A program made the position numbers and the translations under genes. A stretch of DNA of 64,000 bases. It comes from Schizophyllum amplum. Lineage: Eukaryota > Basidiomycota > Agaricomycetes > Agaricales > Schizophyllaceae. Below, one piece after another: positions 1-11,152 of the stretch. Below the pieces are notes generated by a model that searched no databases, had not been told where the DNA came from, and saw nothing but the letters and a program-made list of their open reading frames with translations. Positions within the stretch are counted from its first letter, which is position 1; every line of letters starts with the position of its first letter. Where the stretch lies: positions 186,001-250,000 of the forward strand of contig VDMD01000025.1 in the NCBI GenBank assembly GCA_007026445.1, read 5' to 3'.

Positions 1-660
1 TGGTCTGAAGGAGGTTGATCACGATTCACCGGTGTCCAGTGCGGCCACGTGTCAAGGCTCGCGGTCTCGTGACATGTCATTGACGCAGCGCGCGACGACA
101 ATGAGCATCTTCACTCTGCGTCTCTTGGTCTCAACTTCTTCATTCGAGTTCGGCATCCCGCATTTATTGAAAGCGCTCTGGTCGCGCTATCCCCTTCGCC
201 TAAACGGTTACTTCTGCAAGACACTCGTGACCTGTAAGTAAGCGTTTGCTGATTCAGATGAGTGACATCTGCGAGTACGCAGCTGAACACGTTTCCAGTC
301 CAGCTCGAGGATGCGCTAGCAGACTTGGAGACTGTTGTAGTGAGGCGCTTACGGTGCGAGAACAATGGCAAGTTCAGATTCGGTCACGGAATAAGGCGGG
401 CTTGCCGCTTGGGCGGGTACGATCACGTAATCCTGCGTACGCGGCAAGCACATAAAGGGCGTCCCCGTCAGGTGAGATTGAGCGCCGCGCCTGACCAATA
501 AAATGGCTTCACGAGTGCTGACGCGCTTACCTTTCCCCCCATCGCGCCCTGTCACGGCGAGTTCTGCAGCAGCCTCCCAACGCCTTTTCCAAGTAAGCAG
601 ACGCGCAGACACGATGTGCGGGCGCTGACCAGCGCGCAGATCAGACGAGCATTGAGCGCG
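1..660. other. No recognisable gene upstream of glutathione reductase
   Basis: Only short ORFs in conflicting frames occur here and none resembles a known family. The last part is presumably the promoter and 5' leader of the glutathione reductase gene. I see no clear TATA box and no tRNA-like structure. Confidence 0.4.
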
Positions 661-2368
661 ATGCCGCCAGTACATAGCAAGCCCACGGACGGCAAGTATG
701 ACTTGGTCATCCTCGGCGGTGGTAGCGGAGGAAGCGGATTCTCGGTGCGTGGACAGCGTGTACACCTCGAAATCGTCTGACGATCGCGCAGAGGCGCGCG
801 GCGTCGTACGGGAAGAAGGTCGCGCTCGTCGAGATGACCGACCGCCCAGGCGGAACCTGCGTGAACGTCGGTCCGTGCATTCACCTGCCCTACTATCTAC
901 TCTGACCCGCCTCAGGCTGCGTACCCAAGAAGGTTCGTGCCGCTCAATGATACAGGCGTATCCCCTCATCACTTCCCCAGCTCATGTGGCACGCCGCTGA
1001 CCTTTTCGAGAAATTCCACAATCACGCCAAGGGCTACAAGATGTCCAACGGCGAGAACGCGACCTTCGACTGGTCCGCCTTTGTCGAGCAGCGCGAGGCG
1101 TACATTCGCCGTCTCAACAACATCTACGCCACCAACTGGGCAAAGGACGGCGTCGAGTACCACCAGGGCTACGGCCGCCTCCTCTCCAAGAACCAGGTCG
1201 AGGTCGAGCTCGACGACAAGTCCAAGTACGTCCTCGACACCGAGCACATCAACATCGCCACCGGCGGCTTCCCCATCATCCCCGACGAGGACAAGATCCC
1301 GGGCGCGTCGCTCGGCATCACCTCGGACGGCTTCTTTGAGCTCACGCGGCAGCCAAACCGCGTCGCCGTCGTCGGCGCGGGCTACATCGCCGTCGAACTC
1401 GCAGGCATCTTCAACGCGCTCGGCAGCGAGACGCACATGCTCATCCGCGGCGAGACCGTCCTGCGCACCTTCGACGAGACGATCCAGCAGACGCTGACGC
1501 CGTGGATGGAGAAGACGGGCGTGAACATCCACAGGACCACGAACGTCACGCGCGTCGAGGGCACGAAAGGCGGCCCCTTGACCGTGCATACGGACAAGGG
1601 CGAGCCGATCGAGGTGGACTGCCTGCTCTGGGCGATCGGCCGTCGCGCGATGACGAGGAACATCGGGCTGGAGGATGTCGGCGTCAAGCTCGACGACAAG
1701 GGGTACGTCGTGGTCGACGAGTACCAGGTGTCGTCGGTGCCGAACATCACGTCCATTGGCGACGCCCAGGGCAAGGCTGAGCTGACGCCCGTCGCAATCG
1801 CTGCCGGGCGCCGTTTGGGCAACAGGTTGTATGGGCCGCCAGAGTTCAAGAACGACAAGCTCAGCTACGACGACATCCCGACCGTCGTCTTCTCGTGCGT
1901 ACGCGCAAGCGCATCTGTCTACCGTGTTTGACCGTTTCACAGGCATCCTCCCATCGGTACGACCGGGTTGACCGAGAAGCAGGCCCGCGAGAAGTATGGC
2001 GACGCGAACGTCAAGATCTGTAAGTTAGTCGTTTGAGCGCCATGTCTCCCACTGACTGACGTCTGCCAGATAAATCCTCCTTCCGCGCGCTCTACTTCTC
2101 CATGGTCGACGAGGAGCACAAGGAGCCGACGATTCATAAGCTCATCTGTGTTGGACCCGACGAGCGCGTCGTCGGCATTCATATCATGGGCTTGGGTAGC
2201 GACGAGATCATGCAGGGCTTTGGCGTTGCTGTCAAGATGGGCGCGACCAAGAAGGACCTCGACGATACCGTGGCCATCCACCCGACTTCGTCTGAGGGTG
2301 AGTGTGAGGTCTTCGCCCTCTTGCATGTGCTGACATATCCTCGTGCAGAGCTTGTGACTATGCGTTGA
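661..2368 (+). CDS. GLR1: Glutathione reductase
   Basis: NADPH-dependent flavoenzyme that reduces glutathione disulfide to glutathione. Seven exons are read: 661-744, 792-870, 916-932, 981-1894, 1943-2019, 2070-2297 and 2349-2368, all with GT-AG introns of 45-51 bp, giving 472 residues, the usual family length. The FAD-binding GGGSGGSG loop is at residues 19-26. The redox-active disulfide CVNVGC is C51/C56, split between exons 2 and 3, followed by VPKK. A second Rossmann motif, [11 protein letters not shown], is the NADPH site. The C-terminal HPTSSEELVTMR carries the catalytic His-Glu pair (H461 onward) typical of glutathione reductase rather than lipoamide dehydrogenase. The start is the first ATG ahead of the FAD motif. 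No N-terminal extension suggests a mitochondrial form from this start. All phases close without frame breaks, so the gene looks functional. Confidence 0.95.
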
Positions 2369-2806
2369 GGTTGACGAGGACGGTTGTCCGTTCGTACACA
2401 CTAGTGGGATGTAGCTTTAGATTTTCTTGTATAGAGGTATGCCGATTCGCGCTCATGGCTTCATGTGGGCTTGCAAACTGCGGGCACGACCAGGCTCAGC
2501 TGAGGTGGGTGATATTTGGCAGGTTCTGCTGGATGGCGACACCCTGGGCCTCAGTGTAGTCACGGCTTTGGTTTTGACGTGTCAGTGTTGACGAGGTGAT
2601 AGACGCTTGTTGGCGTATGCTTGTTCAGTCACAGTAACGCTGATGGTAACTAGTCACTGGTCAGCGGTCTGCACAAGCGCCTTTGTTCCAACCTCCATCC
2701 ACCGCCACTTCTTGCTTACTTTTGTCTCAAGAGTTGCATCTCCATATCGCACGTATCCGGCTCGAAATGCGATGCGCCAGACTGCTAACCTTGTATCACA
2801 GGAAAT
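2369..2806. other. Intergenic spacer, GLR1 3' region to F-box A
   Basis: This should hold the GLR1 3' end and the promoter of the following F-box gene. No coding signal or repeat stands out. A possible splice acceptor (CACAG, about 2797-2801) just before the F-box ATG means that gene could have an upstream leader exon. Confidence 0.35.
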
Positions 2807-4498
2807 ATGGCGTCGTTGTCGAAAGGGCTGCTCAGAGAGGCATCTGCGCAAGCAAACATCCGAAGCCTGCGCGAACATCGCGTCCCCTCCCCTGATGAAT
2901 CACGCACCATCTCCGATATGATCTCGCTCATGGTCAACGAGAAAAATCGAGTTGACATAAAGATCAATCATCTACGAAGCCTGTTGAACCTGAGCCGCCG
3001 CCCTGACGCGCTGCTGGACATGGAGCGCCTGCTCTCGAAGCTGGTAGCGCAGATCGCTACGAGTCGCGCGGTTATCGCCCCTGTGCGAAGACTCCCAACG
3101 GAGCTGCTAGGTATTGTATTCATATTCGCCGCTATGGATCTCGATGGCGACTCTAGCAACATCTCCTTCTACCCTGGCTTCTCGCAGGCCTGTGTCCATT
3201 GGCGGTCTGTAGCGCTCGCCACTCCGCAATTGTGGAATCATGTTGTCCTGCCCGATCCACATCTTCCTCCTGACTCTACACCTGAGGAACGGCGCGTCAG
3301 CAACCGGCTGTGGAAGCTAGTTCCTGAACGGCTCTCCCGTACTGGTCGAGCACCCGTATATCTCGAATTACAAGGGCAACCTGGTGGCAGCCAACATCAT
3401 GGGCCTGCCTGCTCTCGTCTACCGGTCAATGGCGAACCCTCAAATGGTGCCTGCGTGGAAATGTACCGCCAGCCAGGTCGCAAACGCCAGATCTCGGAGC
3501 GCTCGAAAGCGTTGCCCTCAAGATGCTGTTCGATGGGCACAAAATACCAAGCGCCGTCGATCTGCTGCGTCTTGACTTCTTTTCGCGGGCATCCAGGGTC
3601 AGGCGCTTCACCTTCGACGTGGCTGATCCAAGGATTAAGGATGTCCTCATCCCTCCTGCCTGGAAGATCACGCATCTACGAGTCAATGCGGCTATATCTT
3701 GCGCAATAAATCAGGTGGAGAGAGCGGGTGGATTGCCTTTGCAGTTGCTCAAGCGCTGCCGCGAAACGCTGTTGGAGGCACATGTCGTACACGCGTACTC
3801 TTATCGTCCCTTCATAGTGCCCGCTGAGGACGAAGGCCCTCTTGTAGACCTCCCGCGCCTCACAATACTGAAGGTCTCCAAGACGGCCGGCCACATCATG
3901 ACACGCATCGATGCCCCGAATCTAACCTACCTCGTCATCGACCGTGCCCGGATCGACATCTCGCTAGTGACTTACCTTTGTCGACTCACCGAGCGCCATC
4001 CCTCTATCCGCCGACTGGATCTTACAGCCTTGTTCTGGGCGGAGACTGCCATGGCCACGATAATGCCATGTCTGACAGCGTTATCCACGATCCAGCATCT
4101 GCACGTATCGAATGACAACGTCGATGGCTTTACAATCGAAATCGACAAGGCCTCCCGCTCCATCATCAACATTCCCTTTCTCACCAGTCTGACGTGCCAG
4201 AGAACTGGCGCTCCAGTGTTATTCCCCAACCTCACCTCTCTATCGCTTAAGTTTGCGGGCATCTGGCCTGGACCAGACCCCGATGCAGAGTACAATAAAG
4301 TTGTCTCGGAGGAGCTCGTAGCAGCCGTTCGTGGACTGGTCCGTTCAAGGAGAGTCGAGCGCCTTGTTGATGGATTGCCTGTTGCCGCTCTCCAATCATT
4401 CACCACAGATCTGCCGGGTCTCAGCCACGTCGATCTGCAGGGTATGCATGTTCTTCTGGTTGCGCTTTCTGTGACGCTGACCGTGCTTAGATATCTGA
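2807..4498 (+). CDS. F-box/leucine-rich-repeat-like protein A, one frame break
   Basis: Basidiomycete F-box protein, expected to be a substrate adaptor of an SCF ubiquitin ligase; the target is unknown. A short N-terminal helical region precedes the F-box, seen as PVRRLPTELLGIVFIFAAMD and continuing with ACVHWRSVALATPQLWNHV. A long C-terminal part has degenerate leucine-rich repeats (for example FPNLTSLSLKF, LPRLTILKV). The F-box half is in one frame and the repeat half, beginning around TGQWRTLKW, is in the -1 frame. The switch lies between about 3362 and 3420 and no convincing intron explains it. Near the end an intron at 4442-4490 (GTATGC...TTAG) joins to a two-codon final exon with TGA at 4496-4498. 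A single lost base, real or a consensus error, is the simplest reading. Confidence 0.75.
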
Positions 4499-4587
4499 GC
4501 AGTACAATAGCGAATACCAGTCACCGGTGAAAAACGAAACATCAACGAAACCGCGATGGAGGCAAGCAGAAGCCAGAGCGCATTTTT

Positions 4588-4614
4588 CACCTCACCTCAC
4601 CTCACCTCACCTCA
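4588..4614. repeat. CACCT pentanucleotide microsatellite
   Basis: About five tandem copies of the pentamer CACCT, seen directly just downstream of F-box A. Confidence 0.9.
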
Positions 4615-7600
4615 TGACATTACATATAGTAGACAGGCACTTGCCTATAGGGATATAACTACGCGGTCATGACGCTGAAGGTTCGCTCGCCTGACTGTCT
4701 TCTCATTTGTTTATATTGTACTATTATATGTCCACTAAATCGTGCATGGTACGAAGCAATTGCAAGGCCATCCACATCATTGACACTGGCGCACGCCCTC
4801 CCCGCTATTAAACTCAAGCGTGTTAGACCCGCGCTCGCCAATTCAGTCGTACAGAAAGTTCGCAGTCCAACTGCCAACTCTGAACATGCCACAGACCTCA
4901 GGACGCTCTTCCACAGATGCCTACATGGGTCAAGCGAGGCTTATCCTGTATATCGATACCCACTCCCCGTGAATAGGGGTCTTCCTAATACCAGCGTGCC
5001 CAAAGCGTGCCTCTAAATCAGTCAACTTCCCCGTCGCCATCCGCAGCTAGATTTTTCGTGAACAACCTTCCTCAACCCTTCCTTCCACATGCCCTAAGGG
5101 ACTTTCACATGCTATGAAATTCCGACCGCCCTTCGCCGCTCCTGCAAAGCCACAGGCCACTGCCCCCGGCACCTGCCACCCTCGTAATGATGCAATCTGG
5201 TCATGCCGCGCTGCCATTGGCTTGAATGAGGTTGTCCTTATCTGCCAGAGATGTGGTCGCACGGTGGACGGAGATTTTTCGCTCACTCTCATGGCGAAGG
5301 GAAGAGCGGCGGCCAAGAGGGGACAGAGGCTGTTGCCAAAATCGTACTTAGCGCTTCGCAAAGGCGGGGGAGGTGCGCATGCGTGCGTCAATTCGGGGAA
5401 GTGAACTCCGAGGTGTTTGACAGGAATGGGAGTAGTTCTGTACTATACGCTCTCACGCGAAACCGACAAAGCTCGTATGAACAGCAGATCCATCTCGCGC
5501 CTTCAAGGCGCGTGTCGGCGGACGCGCGTGCAGCCAGACTTTGCGTGAGAGAGCTTGCACTTTACCACGAATATGAATGCATCTTTCAAAGCATCTATGT
5601 GAGTTCGTGCTCGCCATTTTTACAGATGTAGTCCGGAGATGCCGCAGCGCCGACGATAATAAAGCAGTCAGAACCACCGCCAGCGACGGTATAACACATA
5701 CAGTAAGACGCGCAAGCAGAGGATCCAGACGAATGCTAGCCGGATGATATAGAGAGCCCAAGACGGGTACGCCGGCATTGTAATCGTGTACAGATACAGA
5801 TACAGACGGCATGGCCGAGGTTGACAGCAGCCATCGCTCGAGGCGGGCTGGATTGACGACGGGGTTCTCGTTCCCAAAGCCCATTCAGCCACCCAAGCGA
5901 TTGATCTGAGAAACTTCCCTTGATGACCGGGATGGCGAACGTTCGTTGATGGTGTAGCGTGCAAAGATGGGCGCGCGGGAGGGAAGTACGCTGTGAAGAC
6001 ATTCCAAAAGCTCGCAGAGAGATGAAGAGCACGTAATCATGCCTTGAACAAGAATAAGGGCGCATGCGTCGAGAACGATGTCGAGATATGACGAACTCAC
6101 AGTCTCATTCAGATACGCATCCTGAATCCCGGGCTGACGACAGCGAACACTGTATGTCGTGAACGAAGTCGCATGTAATCACGGGCTGTTCCGTCGTGGT
6201 CGCCTCACTGCCTAGGTCGCCGCTGGGTTGCCGGAGGGGGAACGTTGAGCCTGGAAGGGTGTAGGCGTCACACGTGGAAGAGCAATGCAAACAGTCTGGC
6301 GGAAGCCGGAGGTCTTCACCTGTCGCGACGGGAAGAGGCTAAAGACAGTCAAGTCAAAGACGCAGTCGACCCGTCGAGCGCAGGTAGCGTAGCGTAGGCA
6401 AGCCCCAGGTCAGACAGTCCGAATCGGATGAGACGCTGCTGAGTGACATGGGGCGCTTTTGTGCTGGTACATTGTGAGTCAGCCTTCAATAACATTACAC
6501 AGAACGGCGTGATACATACGCGTCGTGCGGCAGCATAACGTGAAAGAGCGTTGCAGTCGAGCTCGACGGGCGGTTCCCGGAGTCCCATCCTCGGCTCTGG
6601 TACCCGATGGAGACTGTAACACAGTCGCTACCACACCGTACCACACCCGCCCCTGTATCAAAGGCTGGACGGTGCCGGTGATTCGCTTGGGCAAACCGTG
6701 ATCTAAATCAAGTGGTGGCGACGCTGTTTGAATGTTTCGCCTATGAAAATTTCGCTCTAGTAAGCGACAACCGGCGATGTGCAGGGCGCGAGGAATGGCC
6801 GGAGGTCGATCGTCGACGAAAATTTGAGGCGGCATCGAGTGAGCGACTGGAACAGACGTACGGTTCGCAGTTCCTGCGCTCGATGCGACTTGGAACGCGA
6901 CAAAGAACCGTGAGCAACCGCCGGAGATATTCTGAATGCGAGCCTCGTGGATGCGGCGATCTCCGTTCGGTATCCTGCCGCCGATGAAATCCGCCTTGTT
7001 GAAGTTGAGGCGTGCGCCCGAGCATGCTCTTAGTCACTGGCTGGCAGACCAAAGGATATAGGAAAGCGATTAAAGGTCGCACCAGGCATATATAAGCCAT
7101 ATGTTGAGCGGACACAGTAATTTGGTGAAAACTCCAGCGTTTAGGGCGTGGCTACGACGGTACGTTGCAGTGGGCGCGTGGCAAGTCCACGCCAACAACG
7201 GAACAAGTACTTAACTACCTCAGCATACTACGCTTTGATCTGCAGGCACCGTAGAATCGTGAAGGCAGGGGAATCGCCTTGACACCAGGCTTCGCCACAA
7301 ATGCGCGAAACGACGCCTTATCTCAGATGGCGAGGACTATCAGCGCCCTTGATGTCTGTCATGGTCAAACAAAGTCAAAAAAACAAGCTGTTGAACTTCA
7401 TTTCCTCAGACAACGGCGCCAGTGAAGAGAGGGGCAGATCATGAAGATAGGAAGGCGGATGTTGATAGCACAACAGAGACAGAGACTCACACGCACCAGC
7501 TGCCCAGGAAGGAATTCCACACGAGCATACGCCACTTCAGACGGCACTGGCAACGACGACGACGCCACTGATCCAGCAGGAGCCAGCAGGTCGCCAAATA

Positions 7601-10150
7601 TTTGTCCTGTAGGGAGACCCCCTATCTCTAGACATTGATCAGTTAACCGTGGAACGAAAAAGCCTCCATTTGACACGAACCAGCAATCTCAAAAATACTT
7701 CCGCTCCCGCCACGATACTTCCGTGTTTATGACGCATATTGACGAGGACGCGCCAAGCTGTTGTCCGGCGGCAGTCGAGTTGGCTGTGCGTGAAGTGGAA
7801 CGGGCGGAACTCAATAAATATTCAGTCTTCACCTTGGCCGAAATGTTCTGCCCCCGCCTCGTCAGCTGGACTGCGCGAGGCGTGGCCATACTCACAGCTG
7901 CTGTAGAAGGACAATGGTCAGAAGACGTGCATGTCGTAAATTATGCTGACATACCGTCTATCCTGTTGCGCGCCGGCCGTCATCTAGCAAAGAACGGGGG
8001 ACACTGCCAGGCTACAGATAGTGGCAGACACGGCATGCCCGGGGGACAGACACTGAGAGGTGAGAGCAGGACTCAGTATATACTTAAAAAAGGGAAGAGG
8101 CAGGCAAAGAGAGCGGGACGGCGCGATTGATAGCACGGACAGATGTGCATTGCGGCTGCCTAGAGGCGGAAAGACCTAGGCGCAAAACGAAAACGAGAAG
8201 GAACAAGCGCACTGCCCACCTGTACCAAGCTTGAGATTCGTGCTCCGCACGGCACGCGTGATTTCTGCCACTCGATGACTGCAGGGGGGCTGGAGTAGGA
8301 AGGCGAGATTTCCGCATATTATGCACAGCTATGCGCAAAAAGTGCCAGGCAGCGGTGGCAGGAGTACCTGCGCGAGTACAATGAATAGAAAATGTGCTTA
8401 TCACAGCTATGCTCTGGTCACACGACGAAGCACAACATGCTTACCACAGCTCATACACTTCGAAGACGTATGTGGCCGTCATCGACTTCTCGCTCGCAAG
8501 ACGCATACGGGTGCGCCGTTCGCCTTCATGCAGCATCGTCCTGGTCCTCCAGCACGAAGTACGCGGGCATGACGTGTCCTCGACGTGTCCGTAAGAGACC
8601 GCCCTCCCGTGACGCGGTCAGCAGACCGCGACACGGAACATTTCGTGTTGACTTGATAGTTCTGTCCACCGTCAGCGCCCATAGAACGAGTGCACGAGTA
8701 CGTACGCGTCGTCCGGAGGTCGCTAGTGCCTACTGGGAGTCTCTACGCGCCAGGGCTCGCGTACATAAACGAGGGCGCGCCAAGACGCTGAGCGTAAAAC
8801 GCACTCCTCAGGCGACCTGGTAGCAATACTGCCACTGGACCTAATGAGCGTCGCATCAGCGGTATGTCCTCGATCGATTCCGGGGATGTGGATGATAGAT
8901 GGACGAGTTGAGGGGACGTAACGAGCAAAAATGAACTTACCTGACCACAGTCCTCAGACGCTGCGCTACAATCGCGCCGGTGGCATCGCGAAGCGAGTTT
9001 GGAGAGGTCGAAGGCGGTTACTTCAACAGTCGCGCGCCGGGGTGGACGCGCGCTCCAGCCGCAGAGCACGAAGTCACCGGTGATATAACACGAATTCCCC
9101 GCAGGTGTGCGGGGCCCCCAATGTGGGGGTGGCGAGCAAAGATGGGGTCGGAGCGGGCGTGGGAGAGCGGCCGATAGAGCGAAGCAGATCGGCCAGCTCG
9201 GGAGGACGTACTGAGGCAAGCGCGCAACCAAGCATCGACCATTCCGGTCACCAAAGACAAGAACATTCCATCGGGGAGTAATGAACGTCACCGGGGACTA
9301 GCAGTAGGCGAACGGGTTTGATGAAGCGAGCTCACCATTGGCCGATGGGTTGATCAAGGGGGGAACGTCGGGCAGCTCCGCTCGCTGATCCCGTGGGACT
9401 CGACAATGTTGAGATGTTTGAGCGTCCGAGAGAGACGCGGGCCGTCACGCAGAAGGACAGGAAATCTGAACTACTTACAGCGGTCGGGCGCGCGACCTCC
9501 CTCCATAAAGCAACCTCGAATCAGAATACAACGACCTCCGTCGAGCAGGCTGTCGGGGTGGTATAACCAGCTCTGGATATCCGGCCGCTCGAACGGAGGT
9601 CGCCGGCGCTGAGGGGAGGGATCCGCCGGCGGTGGGAGGGGTCCGCAACTGGGAAATCCCTGAGCATGTGATTCTCGCCCCGGTGATTATCGATTTTGGT
9701 CGATTGAATGGGTGGTGGGTCACGATGCGTTGAACTGCTGTTGAACTTGAAGCTTGAAGGTCGGTGACATCGACGATGACATGGAGATGGGGTGGATGAC
9801 ATTGCAATGAGGATGGAGATTCCGATGTGCTAGTCCCGTCTGGTGGCCCGGGGTGGTCTGGGCGGTCGGAGTGGTCGTGGAGGGCCGGAGTGGTGGTGGT
9901 GGAGGGCCGCCGCATCGTTCCACGGGCGTCGAGAGTAATGCTCAAGCCGCATCGTCGTCCTGCGAACAATCCCAAAGTCAGCGGACCGTGCCAAAAATTC
10001 GGGGGATGGGTTATTACAGTACCAAGGGTCGTGTGACAGTGGAAGTCCTGACGAACGTAAGTCAGTATGGGCGCACCGAGACGAGCGGATGGGAACGCTG
10101 TGAGTCACCAGCAATCATGCAGAGTCGTCCGTCACGACCCAAATCGTGAC
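4615..10150. other. Gene-poor region without a recognisable gene
   Basis: No ORF resembles a known family. Several minus-strand splice-donor-like sites (complements of GTGAGT or GTAAGT near 6100, 7490, 7887, 8940 and 9480) suggest there may be an intron-rich minus-strand gene or its remains, but I could not assemble a convincing protein. A short hydrophobic stretch encoded on the minus strand near 5670-5790 could be a membrane segment. The upper end (about 9520-9900) encodes only proline/serine/arginine-rich low-complexity ORFs. It may be unannotated lineage-specific genes, decayed sequence or regulatory DNA. Confidence 0.35.
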
Positions 10151-10210
10151 CCAGAAATCCAACCGTGACAGGCAAAATCCAACCGTGACGGGCAGAATCC
10201 AACCGTGACC
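10151..10210. repeat. Three tandem 20-bp repeats
   Basis: Three consecutive 20-bp units sharing the core AATCCAACCGTGAC, with one to three differences between units. A second, looser repeat built on CAGACGACC follows at about 10438-10487. Both lie just upstream of the retrotransposon insertion point and may belong to an older repeat. Confidence 0.8.
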
Positions 10211-10571
10211 CCCGCGTCGCGTGACCGACGTGCCTTTGCGGAGAGGGATCTGGGACACAGCCTCCCTGTCTGCCTTTGCTTCCGTGCGGGGAGACGTGCG
10301 GGGCGCGCGCCACGGTCCAAAATGAGAAGAGAAAGGGAGCGTCTGGAGAGGGTGAGGATCTAGAGAGGATTAGGATCTATATGGGTGAAGAGCTACGGAG
10401 GGTGAGAATCTATGTCAACTTGGACTGAACATGAATCAGACGACCAACCGTGCACCAGACGACCGGCCATGCACCAGACGACCAGCGTCCCGAGACTGGC
10501 AACGAGGGCCGCCACCGCCCACGACTACAAAAGGCTGTGAGGATAGGCACATCGCGCGCGATCGGGGGTGT
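10211..10571. other. Purine-rich, repeat-containing flank of the retrotransposon
   Basis: Contains GAGGGTGAGGATCT-like purine-rich runs and the CAGACGACC repeats. No gene is seen. The last bases form the original insertion site. Confidence 0.4.
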
Positions 10572-10576
10572 AGATA
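10572..10576. repeat. 5' target-site duplication AGATA
   Basis: AGATA lies immediately before the TG of the 5' LTR and is repeated immediately after the CA of the 3' LTR. A 5-bp duplication is the size expected for Ty3/gypsy integration. Confidence 0.93.
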
Positions 10577-11091
10577 TGTCATGACGCGCCCGTAACCCCT
10601 ATGTCTTTTCCTTTTCCGTTTATTCCTTTTCCTCTATTTTCCCTTGTTATTACCGGGCTCTGCCGACTTCCCCTTTTGGACTTCTCTTCTTATCTACCAT
10701 ACCGTGTGGTCAGACACTGCTCGCTTACATTCTTGCTTACATTCCTCACACCTGACCCGTATTCCTGACTCATTCATCCTTCTTACTTACTCAGCCTTGA
10801 CACAGCTCCCAGTAGTATATATACCAGACCCCGGCGCACACCTAGTCCCCCATCTTGACCTCTTGGTCTTTGGGACTAGGTGAGCCTTACTTACTATCTG
10901 CATGCCAATGCTAACTTGGTCTTTGGGACTAGCTTGCACAACGCGCGCCCCTTGTCGATCTGTGCTCTACGCCGTTGACGCCAGTCAGGATCCCCATCCC
11001 TCTCTCTCGCCCTGCACGTGCCGATCACGTGTGGTGTTGACCCTCCGTTGTTTGTTGGTGTTGTGTAGTCGCTCCGGGTCTCGACACCTCA
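10577..11091 (+). repeat. 5' LTR, 515 bp
   Basis: Starts TGTCATGACG and ends CGACACCTCA (TG...CA). It contains a 53-bp segment, 10880-10932, absent from the 3' LTR. The segment is flanked by an 18-bp direct repeat, CTTGGTCTTTGGGACTAG, at 10862-10879 and 10915-10932. Confidence 0.95.
10816..10823 (+). promoter_or_regulatory. TATA-like box in the LTR
   Basis: TATATATA inside the LTR, also present at the same place in the 3' LTR. It is the best candidate core promoter for the element's genomic RNA, which would place the U3/R boundary shortly downstream. Confidence 0.5.
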
Positions 11092-11152
11092 TTAGGTCAA
11101 GATACCCTACTGCACCGGCGCCCACACCTAGGTCGCCCCTGCAGGCCCTACA

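Noticed and set aside
969..1946. A 325-codon minus-strand open frame
   Set aside because: It is antisense to the main glutathione reductase exon, whose motifs are unambiguous.
5668..5964. A membrane-helix-like minus-strand segment ending in aromatic and Arg residues
   Set aside because: It could not be linked to any upstream exon forming a protein; left as part of the unassigned region.
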